Assembly (NCBI RefSeq): GCF_037201815.1
Contig: NZ_CP147407.1
Span: forward strand, 2,674,723-2,738,722
Reading direction: 5' to 3'
Origin: Metabacillus sp. FJAT-52054
Lineage (GTDB): Bacteria; Bacillota; Bacilli; Bacillales; Bacillaceae
DNA length: 64,000 bases
Under the pieces are notes generated by a model. That model had not been told where the DNA came from, ran no database searches, and was given only the letters and a program-made list of their open reading frames with translations. Positions 26,659 to 35,033 of the stretch are shown one piece after another. A program made the translations under genes and the position numbers. Numbering within the stretch: the first letter of the stretch is position 1; every line of letters starts with the position of its first letter.

Positions 26659-29013
26659 TCAAACTTGAACAGGCTTAGAAGATCTGCTTATCCGTTCATC
26701 AAACCACTCGAGTAACTCACGGTAAGAGGAATACAGCAGCCTGTTTTCCAGCTCCATTTGATCTTTTTTCTTTTTATAGGCAATCGATTCACTTAAATCG
26801 CGTTTTCCACCTTGTCGATTAATTGAAATCAGACCATTAGTTATTGTAACAAAATCCAGCTCAAAAAACACCTTAGACATAAAATCTATTGTATCAGCTG
26901 TCCAGCCTTTATGCTTCGCAAGTTCCGCACTGTGCTTTTTCAAGTCAAAATTGCCTCTTTTTGCAAGGAATCCATAAAACCATTTAAAATGCTCCCGTGT
27001 CGGCAGCGTGGAAAAAAAGTGGTCTTCTGTCTGGATGAAGAAAGCATATATTCTCTCAGGCATGCCTTGTACAAAAAGAGCTGTCAGGGCATCAAGATCT
27101 TCCGGAACATCCATAAACACAGCGTATCGTCCGGTAAGATCTATTTTTTCCGCTTCTTCAGCGCTTTGAACGAAGAGACAGTCAGATGCAGCCCCATCCT
27201 TGATGAGCTGCTGCCTCGTTGCTTCTTTAAACGCAATTAACTGAGCCTTTGAATTTGGTATCCGGTCCAATACGGTTTTCAGCTGGCGGGCACCGCGATG
27301 ATCAAATAGCTGCCACCCGTCGACTGCGGCATCCTGCAGCATAAATTGAGGCTTGCGGAAATTATTCCATTCGTTCACGGAAAGCTGGCCAACGACAGAC
27401 ACTTTGGAGACGGGCGAAATTTCGTCATGCAAGTACCCAAAACCGAAGCCTACACAATCGACCTGAGAAGCATCCTGTTCAAGGGTAAGCTTCAGATGAT
27501 TCTGGTTCGAGCCGATTTTCCTCATCCCGGTCACTTTTAAATCCTCGATCATAACAACGGGCTTGGGATTGTTCATTCCAAATGGAGCGAGCAAATTCAG
27601 TTCTTCAATCGTTGAAAGAGTCACATCTTCCAATTTGCAGGAGAGATCGACCTTTGTTAAAGGAATGAAATCTTCTTCTTTCAGCTGATTTTTCGCAAGC
27701 ATGTTCAGCCTTTCCCGGAGCTCGTCTATATCCTCTGCAGCAAGCGTCATTCCTGCCGCCATCGGGTGCCCCCCGAAATGAGGAAGCAGCTCACGGCATT
27801 CCGAAAGATTTTTAAAAAGATCAAACCCGGCAATGCTTCTTGCCGAACCCTTCGCTTTCATCCCTTCTTCATCCAAACAAAGAATAATCGCCGGCCGGTA
27901 AAATTTATCTACAAGCTTTGAGGCAACGATTCCCACTACACCGGGGTTCCATCCTTTATTCGCAAGAACAAGAACGGGATATTCCTCCGGAGGATAGTGT
28001 GTTTCAGCCATCTCAATTGCCTCTTGGGCAATATCCTGAACAATTTTTTGCCTTTCGCGGTTGAGACCGTCAATTTCAGCAGCAAGTTCCGAAGCTTTAA
28101 GAGAATCAGCTGTGCGCAGCAGTTCTACAGCAGGGTCTGCCGATTGGAGCCTGCCGACTGCGTTGATTCTCGGAGCAATGGCAAAACCAACTGTTTCTTC
28201 GGAAAGCTGGCTGTCCTTCGAGGCGGCCTGCTGAAGCAGCGCTTTGATCCCGGGACGAGTCGTCTTTTTCAATAATTCAATGCCTTTGAACGCAATCAGC
28301 CGATTTTCTCCATGCAGAGACACTAAATCGGCAATTGTCCCAATGGCTGCCAGCTCAAGAAATGAATCCTGGACGGTCCCAAGGAGAGCTTGAGACACCT
28401 TTAACGCGACCCCTACTCCCGCAAGCTCTTTAAATGGATACTCGCTGCCAGGCAGCTTTGGATGCACTAGAGCGAGGGCATCAGGCAAAACCGGACCTGC
28501 TTCGTGGTGATCCGTGATAATTAAGTCTACTCCGATTTCTTTTGCATACTCTGCCTCATCTACAGCAGAAATCCCGGTATCGACCGTAATAATCAGCGAA
28601 ACGCCTGCTTCCTTTTGTTTGAAAAATGCCTCTTTATTCGGACCATACCCCTCTGTAAACCGGTTCGGTATGTAGAAGTCTGCGTCAGCTCCGATTTGCT
28701 TCAGCGTCTCCAGCATCACAACGGTTGAGGTCACACCATCTGCGTCATAATCACCGTACACGCAGATCTTTTCCTTATTTTCAACGGCTCTTTTTATTCT
28801 TGCAGCAGCTTGTTCCATTCCATTCATTAAAAATGGATCATGAAATTCCTGGTCTTCCATATATAAAAATGCTTTTGCAGCCTCGGGTTCTTCGATTCCC
28901 CTGTTTACAAGCAAAGAAGCAACCAAATTCGTGATTCTCAAGCTGTCTGCTAACTTTTCTGCCTTATCGGCATCCGCACCTGTGACGGACCATCGGGCTT
29001 TAGGTTTTAACAT
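26659..29013 (-). CDS. recJ: Single-stranded-DNA-specific exonuclease RecJ
   Basis: 784 residues from the ATG at 29011-29013, behind GAGGGGTGAAGAA (an ATG five codons upstream overlaps this ribosome site). DHH phosphoesterase motifs: [27 protein letters not shown]; then DHHA1 ([13 protein letters not shown]), an OB domain and a long C-terminal domain typical of Firmicute RecJ. It degrades ssDNA 5' to 3' in recombination and repair. In B. subtilis the next upstream gene is yrvD; here about 22 kb of accessory genes separate them. Confidence 0.95.
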   Translation of the reverse strand: MLKPKARWSVTGADADKAEKLADSLRITNLVASLLVNRGIEEPEAAKAFLYMEDQEFHDPFLMNGMEQAAARIKRAVENKEKICVYGDYDADGVTSTVVMLETLKQIGADADFYIPNRFTEGYGPNKEAFFKQKEAGVSLIITVDTGISAVDEAEYAKEIGVDLIITDHHEAGPVLPDALALVHPKLPGSEYPFKELAGVGVALKVSQALLGTVQDSFLELAAIGTIADLVSLHGENRLIAFKGIELLKKTTRPGIKALLQQAASKDSQLSEETVGFAIAPRINAVGRLQSADPAVELLRTADSLKASELAAEIDGLNRERQKIVQDIAQEAIEMAETHYPPEEYPVLVLANKGWNPGVVGIVASKLVDKFYRPAIILCLDEEGMKAKGSARSIAGFDLFKNLSECRELLPHFGGHPMAAGMTLAAEDIDELRERLNMLAKNQLKEEDFIPLTKVDLSCKLEDVTLSTIEELNLLAPFGMNNPKPVVMIEDLKVTGMRKIGSNQNHLKLTLEQDASQVDCVGFGFGYLHDEISPVSKVSVVGQLSVNEWNNFRKPQFMLQDAAVDGWQLFDHRGARQLKTVLDRIPNSKAQLIAFKEATRQQLIKDGAASDCLFVQSAEEAEKIDLTGRYAVFMDVPEDLDALTALFVQGMPERIYAFFIQTEDHFFSTLPTREHFKWFYGFLAKRGNFDLKKHSAELAKHKGWTADTIDFMSKVFFELDFVTITNGLISINRQGGKRDLSESIAYKKKKDQMELENRLLYSSYRELLEWFDERISRSSKPVQV

Positions 29014-29035
29014 TTCTTCACCCCTCAATTACTCT

Positions 29036-29064
29036 ATTATACTTGAGGCAGGTAGCCGATACAA
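29036..29064 (-). promoter_or_regulatory. Probable SigA promoter of recJ-apt
   Basis: TTGTAT (29059-29064), 17-bp spacer, TATAAT (29036-29041). Confidence 0.7.
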
Positions 29065-29197
29065 ACTGGATGTGGGCTGAAGATGGAGTAGAATGAATAG
29101 CCAGCCGTTAAAGCAGTTTATGAGAATTGGAAAAAAATTCATAATTTATGTAAAATAATTTATTATAGAGTTATAGAAATATTGGAGGTTTTTTCGA

Positions 29198-29305
29198 ATG
29201 AAGAATAAGGATCAGTCAGCCAAAAAAGAGATAACTGAAACATGGTGGTTCCTCATGGTATGCGTATTCATAGCAGGATTTATTTCTGTCTTTATTTTAA
29301 GATAA
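29198..29305 (+). CDS. Tiny single-pass membrane protein, 35 residues
   Basis: MKNKDQSAKKEITETWW head followed by a hydrophobic segment (WFLMVCVFIAGFISVFIL) and a final arginine. The ATG at 29198 has a strong ribosome site (TTGGAGG) at a nine-base spacing; TTGGAA-18-TAAAAT at 29127-29156 is a possible promoter. The stop is 2 bp from the convergent histidine-phosphatase gene. I do not recognise the family. Layout (charged N-terminus in, one helix) resembles small membrane modulators, but no partner is evident. Confidence 0.65.
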   Translation: MKNKDQSAKKEITETWWFLMVCVFIAGFISVFILR

Positions 29306-29307
29306 AT

Positions 29308-29859
29308 CTAAATAAGATCATCAGCTTGCTCCTTTACAAAAACGATCCTTTCTCCATTTCTCAGGCGAACGGCTCTTTTTCCGGTATAACCATGTTTAAA
29401 CAGTCTGCTAGTTAAGACAGAGATGAAGAATCCGTGGGACACAACTAGAACATGCCTGCTGTTTTGAGATTCCAGCTCAGAAATGTATTGATCTGCCCGG
29501 TCAGCTGTCTGTTTTCTCGTTTCGGATTGAGAAGAATGTGAGAAAAACCATGCGAGCCTGCCGAAGACGATCCAAAAGAAGTATGGAAGCGTGAAAGATG
29601 TCTGAAAAAAAGGTGAAAGCGGAATTTCCCTCAAGCAGGGAGTGATATGAGCCGGGCCGTAAAGAGCAGCGGCGGTATCGGAGGCTCTTGTCATATTGCT
29701 TGAGTGGCAGCTGTCCCAGTTTTCTGCAGTCTTTATGTTATTCGGCTTGCAAATAGGAGAATGATCGTAGCGGATGCACCATTCAGAAAACTCTTTTGAT
29801 GTCATCATTTTCTTAGGCGGACAATCTACTTTAAAATGTCTAATAATCGTTACCTTCAT
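29308..29859 (-). CDS. Histidine phosphatase family protein
   Basis: About 183 residues. The N-terminus MKVTIIRHFKVD has the catalytic-histidine signature in its RHF variant (usual RHG). The second histidine is in VVSHGFFIS, and SNMTRASDTA matches the substrate-loop region with its arginine. Members are phosphoglycerate mutases and broad phosphatases; the substrate is unknown. The insert FTLPYFFWIVFGRLAWFF is unusually aromatic and hydrophobic for this family. The ATG at 29857-29859 lies ten bases after GGGAG; a TTG three codons upstream is less likely. Confidence 0.8.
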   Translation of the reverse strand: MKVTIIRHFKVDCPPKKMMTSKEFSEWCIRYDHSPICKPNNIKTAENWDSCHSSNMTRASDTAAALYGPAHITPCLREIPLSPFFQTSFTLPYFFWIVFGRLAWFFSHSSQSETRKQTADRADQYISELESQNSRHVLVVSHGFFISVLTSRLFKHGYTGKRAVRLRNGERIVFVKEQADDLI

Positions 29860-29948
29860 ACCAATCAATCTCCCAAGCTCTTTTTTGAAATTTTACCATA
29901 TTAAGGGAGAGCGCAGACTGTTTTCAATAAGATTTTTTAATGCCCCAT

Positions 29949-29983
29949 AAAAAATAATCCTTCCAGGAAAGGAAAGGATTATT
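29949..29983 (-). terminator. Terminator of the glycan-utilisation operon
   Basis: Minus strand AATAATCCTT, 11-nt loop, AAGGATTATT, then a T run. Overlaps the stop of the ROK kinase, the last gene. Confidence 0.9.
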
Positions 29984-30884
29984 CCTTAAGAGAATGCAGA
30001 AGCATAAGACCCGCTCCAGTTAAGCCGGCGGTGTCTTTTAAAGCGCTTACTGATATTCGCTTTGAAATCGGTTCATTCCGAAGGGAGCGGTACCCATCCA
30101 GCGCACGGCAAATTTCAGCAGCAAGCCTGCGGTTCCGGTTAATAACGCCGCCCCCAAGGACAATTCGGTGAGGATCAATCGTACAGATGATGGAATAAAC
30201 GGATTTGGCCAAACGGGCAATCATTTTCTCCGTTTCCTTTGCCTGCTCCCCTGCAAGGAGGTAATCAAACAGCTCCATTTTCTCCTCTATTAATTTCCCG
30301 CTGAAAGCTTTAACCTTTTCGGAAATGGCTGATCCTGAAGCTAGCTCTTCCAGTGTCCGGTAAATGAAAGTGCCGTCTCCGTCCTCTTCCTCCACATTCA
30401 TTCCAATTTCTCCAGCCATTCCTGCCCCTCTAAAAAAAGCTCCGTTATGAATGATGCTGCATGCAATGCCTGTACTTACTGTCATAAAAACAAACGTTTC
30501 ATTTTTTTTCCCGCCCAGATGGTACCACTCCGCATAAGACGCCATACAAACATCGTTATCGAGCAAGACCGGCATGCAGAAATCTTCCTGAAGTTTTTCT
30601 GAGAGAGGAAAGCTCCTCCATGGAAGGTTATTGGAAAACAGAGCAAGCCCTTTTTCTCTATCAATTAAACCAGGTGAGCCTGCTCCAATGCCGGCAATCC
30701 GCTCCAGTTGAATATCAGATTTGGCGATGACTTCGCCAATGCACTCCCTAACCCGCTCATACATTTCTGATTCACTGGAGGGAGCAGAAGGGCGAATGGT
30801 CACTGAACCGCACTTCCCAGGCTCAAATACGAGTCCTGCCGCTATCTTGGATCCGCCAATGTCCAGTCCGATTGCGCAATCCAT
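29979..30884 (-). CDS. ROK family sugar kinase-like protein
   Basis: 301 residues. The ASKHA/ROK fold is evident from the phosphate-binding loop GLDIGGSKIAAGLV, IAGIGAGSPGLIDREKG, LLDNDVCMASYAEW and VLGGGVINRN. The catalytic aspartate is in LLDNDV. The usual zinc motif CxCGxxGCxE is missing and the preceding GEIGH has become GEIGM, so it is a zinc-less variant. Last gene of the operon; by context it would phosphorylate an imported (amino)sugar. ATG follows GGGAGGAAAATGGT. Confidence 0.85.
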   Translation of the reverse strand: MDCAIGLDIGGSKIAAGLVFEPGKCGSVTIRPSAPSSESEMYERVRECIGEVIAKSDIQLERIAGIGAGSPGLIDREKGLALFSNNLPWRSFPLSEKLQEDFCMPVLLDNDVCMASYAEWYHLGGKKNETFVFMTVSTGIACSIIHNGAFFRGAGMAGEIGMNVEEEDGDGTFIYRTLEELASGSAISEKVKAFSGKLIEEKMELFDYLLAGEQAKETEKMIARLAKSVYSIICTIDPHRIVLGGGVINRNRRLAAEICRALDGYRSLRNEPISKRISVSALKDTAGLTGAGLMLLHSLKE

Positions 30885-30900
30885 ACCATTTTCCTCCCAG

Positions 30901-31935
30901 CTATAATGGAATGTGAACCACTTGTGTTAAGTTTTTCGGCAGATCCGGATTAAGATTAAGAAATCTCGCCCTATAATAAGCTATTTTCTGAACATAAGGC
31001 ATGGCGAGAACCGAATGATGATCGGCTGCTCCGGCAGGCAGGGCGAATGATTCCGTTACCCTCTCCCTGTTCTCTTCCGGGAGGTCCGGTCCGAGATAAT
31101 ACACCGCTGCTCCAAGCTTCCGGCAATCTTCAAGAAGAGGCAAATCATATTTCACCGTAGACCTGGAGCCAAGGAGAATGATCGCTGTTTTCGTACCCGC
31201 TATCGAGATCGGACCGTGCCGGAATTCTAAAGAACAATAGCTTTCACATACCGTTTGTGTCATTTCCTTCAGCTTTAGAGTGGCTTCCTTGGCAAGGCCA
31301 TTATACATTCCGCTGCCTAAGTAGATTACATTCTCCCATTCTTTACTCTCAGAAAATTTCTTCACCTTTTCTGAAAGACTTAAAGCCTCTTTCATTTTTT
31401 CAGGAAGAGTTTTTAATTCGTTCCATGCAGCATGGTCACCGGCGATATGTGCAGCATAAAGCTGAAGAGAATACAGCATGGCAGAAAAGCTTTGGGTCAT
31501 CACTACACTCTTTTCATTCACGTGAGAGAGAATAACCGCTTCATCACAGCTTATGCAAAGGGGAGAATCCTCATTGCACGTTACCGCTAAAGTCGATATA
31601 TTTTTCCTGCCGCGTACCATTTTCACAGCTTCTACTGCCTCAGATGTGGTGCCGGACCTTGATATGACCGCAATCTGATAGTCTGAATCGTCGGCTAATG
31701 CTTCGTCTGGACAGAGAATCAGCTCAGAAGCCGGAACTGCTGCTGCAGGTCGGCCTGTTATTTTCTGATAATATTTAGCTGCACTGTGGGCTAAATAAAA
31801 AGAGGTTCCGCACCCTGTAAAAAGAAGAATCGTTCCGGGTTTTAATTCTTTAAAGGACCTTTCGCTGACAGAATGAAAGGTTTTTTCCATTATTTCCGGC
31901 TGATCGTTTATTTCATCCAGCGTATAGCTATTCAT
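30901..31935 (-). CDS. SIS domain sugar-phosphate isomerase/deaminase (AgaS-like)
   Basis: 344 residues with two SIS domains. Motifs FTGCGTSFYLAHSAAKYY, VISRSGTTSEAVEAVK and the signature EKSVVMTQSFSAMLYSLQL match the AgaS/GlmS-isomerase group. AgaS converts galactosamine-6-phosphate to tagatose-6-phosphate and ammonia; related enzymes are glucosamine-6-phosphate deaminases. With the PfkB kinase and KbaY-type aldolase next to it, a hexosamine-6-phosphate deaminase feeding the tagatose route is the best reading (inference). ATG follows TAGGAGGGTTAGC. Confidence 0.8.
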   Translation of the reverse strand: MNSYTLDEINDQPEIMEKTFHSVSERSFKELKPGTILLFTGCGTSFYLAHSAAKYYQKITGRPAAAVPASELILCPDEALADDSDYQIAVISRSGTTSEAVEAVKMVRGRKNISTLAVTCNEDSPLCISCDEAVILSHVNEKSVVMTQSFSAMLYSLQLYAAHIAGDHAAWNELKTLPEKMKEALSLSEKVKKFSESKEWENVIYLGSGMYNGLAKEATLKLKEMTQTVCESYCSLEFRHGPISIAGTKTAIILLGSRSTVKYDLPLLEDCRKLGAAVYYLGPDLPEENRERVTESFALPAGAADHHSVLAMPYVQKIAYYRARFLNLNPDLPKNLTQVVHIPL

Positions 31936-31962
31936 GCTAACCCTCCTAAGTAAATGGGTGAA

Positions 31963-32904
31963 TTACAGGTTATAAACCTGAACCGTATGTTTAATATGTT
32001 CATAGTTTTCAATCCGGACCGTACCGGCTGTCCATTCCATCGCATTTGCAGCACCCGCGGCTGTCCCGCTGATTATGGCTTCTTTCCAGCAGCGGCCTTT
32101 GTAAAGCGCCGCTGTAAACCCTGCCAGAAATGCATCACCGCATCCGGTCGGATTAACGGCATGAACCTTTGGGGCCGTTGCAAATAGAGTGATTCCCTTG
32201 CTGTGAAAAATTGAGCCCCTGCTGCCAAGCGTAAGAGCGACCGCATTTGCACCAGCATCGGATGCCGCTTTAACATCCTTTGCAATCTCTTTCACATCAA
32301 TCGCGTTATAATCCCTGCCAAATAAACTGCCCAGCTCCCCGAGATTTGGTTTTATTAGAAAAGGCTTTGTCTGGAGTGCTTTTTCCAGCTCCTTCCCTCC
32401 CGTATCAAAAATAATCCTGGCTCCCTTGGCAGCGGCTCTTTCTGCAGCTTCGATGTACGAGTCCTCATTGAGGCCGCCAGGAAGACTTCCGGAAAAAAGA
32501 ACATACTGACTTTCAGCTGCAAGCTCCGTCAAATCTTTTTCTAAAAACCGATGCCATTCAGCAGGGGTTATTTCGGGACCCTTTTCCAGCAGTTCCGTTT
32601 GGATGCCGGCACAGCCTGGATCTGCGATGGAGTGACAGGCCCTGCTTTCATCTTCTATTTCTGTGAAGCGGCTATCAATAGAGCGCCGAAGCAATGCATC
32701 TATGATAAACCTTCCATTTTCTCCTCCTGCAAAGCCTGCAGCTGTAACGGGGATCTGAAGTGCGTGGAGTACTTTGGCAGCATTAATCCCTTTTCCGCCA
32801 GGTTCTTTAAAAACCTGCTGAATCCGGTTAATCTCATTTTTCCTGAACCCCGGAATGAGATAGGTCAGATCGGCAGCTGCATTCAGCGTAATCGTTGTGA
32901 TCAT
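31963..32904 (-). CDS. PfkB-family hexose-phosphate kinase (LacC/FruK-like)
   Basis: 313 residues. It starts ITTITLNAAADLTYLIPGF and has the PfkB substrate motif GGKGINAAKVL and the ATP/anion-hole motif NPTGCGDAFLAG. This subfamily phosphorylates tagatose-6-phosphate or fructose-1-phosphate to the bisphosphate. Next to a KbaY/GatY-type aldolase and an AgaS-like protein, tagatose-6-phosphate kinase is likely. The start codon overlaps the aldolase stop (TAATG), indicating translational coupling. Confidence 0.85.
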   Translation of the reverse strand: MITTITLNAAADLTYLIPGFRKNEINRIQQVFKEPGGKGINAAKVLHALQIPVTAAGFAGGENGRFIIDALLRRSIDSRFTEIEDESRACHSIADPGCAGIQTELLEKGPEITPAEWHRFLEKDLTELAAESQYVLFSGSLPGGLNEDSYIEAAERAAAKGARIIFDTGGKELEKALQTKPFLIKPNLGELGSLFGRDYNAIDVKEIAKDVKAASDAGANAVALTLGSRGSIFHSKGITLFATAPKVHAVNPTGCGDAFLAGFTAALYKGRCWKEAIISGTAAGAANAMEWTAGTVRIENYEHIKHTVQVYNL

Positions 32905-33758
32905 TATGAAACCCGCTGTTTTTCTATCAATACCGAGATTTTTTCTTTCACCAGCTCTTCGACATTTTCCCTTGCTGACATAAAATATTTTCTAGGATCC
33001 GATGCAGTTGGATGACTTTGCAAATAGTGTCTAAGCTCGGCTGCAAACGCAAGCTTTAACTCGGTTGAATAATTGATTTTTGCAATTCCGCAGTTTATTG
33101 CTTTCCTTATATCCTCATCACTTACACCTGATGCACCATGCATGACCAGCGGAATTCCTGAGGCATCCTTAATTTCCTCAAGCAGCTGAAAATCCAAATC
33201 CGGTTCGTCTGCATATACACCGTGTACCGTGCCAAAAGATGGGGCGAGAAAGTCGATTCCCGTAAGCTTTGCAAACTCTCCTGCCAAGGAAGGATCTGTG
33301 TACATTAGCCGGTCTGTTTTTTCTCCGTTCCCTTCGTTTCTCGCAATGGACCCAAGCTCTGCTTCAACTGGAATACCCATTGCCTGGGAAGCCTCGGTTA
33401 CTTTTTTTACAATCCGGATGTTTTCTTCAAAATCAAGGGATGAACCGTCAATCATGATAGACGTATAGCCCGCCCGGAGGCACTGCATCGCGATCTGAAA
33501 GGTATCCCCGTGGTCAAGATGAAGAGCTACAGGGATCTTCGCCTTTTCAGCTAAACTTTTAACTGCCGCAACTGTGTAATCAAGCCCCATATAACGGACC
33601 GTATCAGGTGTTGTCTGAAGGATCACAGGTGAATTCATACGCTCTGCACCATGAATAACAGCCTTCATGATTTCAAGGTTATGAACAGCAAATGCCCCAA
33701 TCGCATACCCATTTTCAAAAGCATCCATTACGATTTCTTTTGGCGTCACAAAAGACAC
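32904..33758 (-). CDS. Class II ketose-1,6-bisphosphate aldolase (GatY/KbaY-like)
   Basis: 284 residues from a GTG at 33756-33758, seven bases after AGGAGG; the ATG at 33762-33764 is only one base from that site. Class II aldolase motifs with zinc ligands are visible: ALHLDHGDT, EAELGSIA, GTVHGVY and LVMHGASGV. It cleaves fructose- or tagatose-1,6-bisphosphate into dihydroxyacetone phosphate and glyceraldehyde-3-phosphate. The length and the ending fit the GatY/KbaY/FbaA branch; the kinase and isomerase neighbours favour tagatose. Confidence 0.85.
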   Translation of the reverse strand: MSFVTPKEIVMDAFENGYAIGAFAVHNLEIMKAVIHGAERMNSPVILQTTPDTVRYMGLDYTVAAVKSLAEKAKIPVALHLDHGDTFQIAMQCLRAGYTSIMIDGSSLDFEENIRIVKKVTEASQAMGIPVEAELGSIARNEGNGEKTDRLMYTDPSLAGEFAKLTGIDFLAPSFGTVHGVYADEPDLDFQLLEEIKDASGIPLVMHGASGVSDEDIRKAINCGIAKINYSTELKLAFAAELRHYLQSHPTASDPRKYFMSARENVEELVKEKISVLIEKQRVS

Positions 33759-33779
33759 GTTCATTCCTCCTGTTGCCCA

Positions 33780-35021
33780 TTATTTTTTGTAATACGCAGC
33801 TACTTTTACAATGGCTCTTCCTGTTTCCTCCATATCCTGATTTGTGAAAAATTCGCTCATCGGCAGCTTAATAGCCGTTTCCAGGATTTTTTCCGCTTCA
33901 GGACAGCTACCGGCCTCATACGTTTGCTCCGTTAAGCTGAATGGGTACTCGGTTCCAGGATAAGCTGACCGGTTGGAAAAAAGAGGCTGCTTATAAAGGA
34001 CTTCCGCTATATAACCAGCCTGATTGGGAATCCCTTCTTCCCTTAAAGCTTCAGAGAATTCTTCCCTCGAGCAGGTCAGCAGATCCAGGTCAAGCCTGAA
34101 CATGTAAAACCAGTAGGTCGACACGCTGTTTGCCGGGACATCGGGAGGAAGGATTCCTTGGATCCCCTCAATCATTTTCGTGAGCATCTCCCCGAGCTCA
34201 GTCCTTCTTGCGCACAAGCCGGGAAGTTTTTTCAGCTGTGCGATTCCTACTGCCCCCTGCAGCTCTGACATTCGATAGTTCGGAGCAAGCGAGCTGATTT
34301 TTCGGGTAACAGATGAATCAAAACGGGAGTAATTTTTATCGGCAAACGCATGCGCGCGCATGAATACTTCCTCATCCTGATGATTGACAGCGACCATTCC
34401 ACCGTCGCCCGTTGATATATGCTTGAAATCGTTCGTACTAAAGCACCCAAAATGGCCGATTGTTCCCGTTAGCCTGCCGTTTTGCTTTGCGAGATAGCTT
34501 TGTGCACAGTCTTCAATTACAATCAGACCATGCTTATTGGCGATCGCCATAATCTGATCCATCCGGCATGGAGTTCCAGCGAGATGGACCGCTATAATAG
34601 CTTTTGTTTTAGGGGTGATCATACGCTCTATGGAATCCGGATCCAAATTAAAGCTATAAGGCTCTAAATCCGCGAAGACGGGTATTGCGTTTTGATAAAG
34701 AATTCCAACGACCGTCCCCTGGTCGGTAATCGGGCTTGTAATCACTTCATCTCCTGCGGTAATTCCAGCAGCCCCCAGAGCTACATGAATGGCTGCTGTG
34801 CCTGAGGAAGCCGCAACGCTATGCTGTATTCCATACAGAGCATTGAAATGCTGCAAAAAGGTTTTCACCTTTGTACCAAAGTGATAAAAGAGGGTATCCT
34901 GTTCCAGCGCTTCAAGCAATTCCTTTGCCTCTTCAAGACCAAAGCGCTTGCCTGTGCCAAAGGGTGCCGTTTTTATTTTTTTTCCTCCATGAATGGCAAG
35001 GAAATCCGTTTGAATGGCCAT
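33780..35021 (-). CDS. DegT/DnrJ/EryC1/StrS-type PLP aminotransferase
   Basis: 413 residues. Sugar aminotransferase fold: VAASSGTAAIHVALGAAGI, DEVITSPIT, VIEDCAQSYLA, and the PLP lysine in STNDFKHISTGDGGMV. Family members transfer an amino group to or from keto-sugars, usually in biosynthesis. Placement beside a Gfo/Idh/MocA oxidoreductase in a catabolic operon suggests handling of an amino-sugar, perhaps removing an amino group, but the direction cannot be read from sequence. ATG follows AAAGGAGAACTCA. Confidence 0.85.
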   Translation of the reverse strand: MAIQTDFLAIHGGKKIKTAPFGTGKRFGLEEAKELLEALEQDTLFYHFGTKVKTFLQHFNALYGIQHSVAASSGTAAIHVALGAAGITAGDEVITSPITDQGTVVGILYQNAIPVFADLEPYSFNLDPDSIERMITPKTKAIIAVHLAGTPCRMDQIMAIANKHGLIVIEDCAQSYLAKQNGRLTGTIGHFGCFSTNDFKHISTGDGGMVAVNHQDEEVFMRAHAFADKNYSRFDSSVTRKISSLAPNYRMSELQGAVGIAQLKKLPGLCARRTELGEMLTKMIEGIQGILPPDVPANSVSTYWFYMFRLDLDLLTCSREEFSEALREEGIPNQAGYIAEVLYKQPLFSNRSAYPGTEYPFSLTEQTYEAGSCPEAEKILETAIKLPMSEFFTNQDMEETGRAIVKVAAYYKK

Positions 35022-35033
35022 TGAGTTCTCCTT

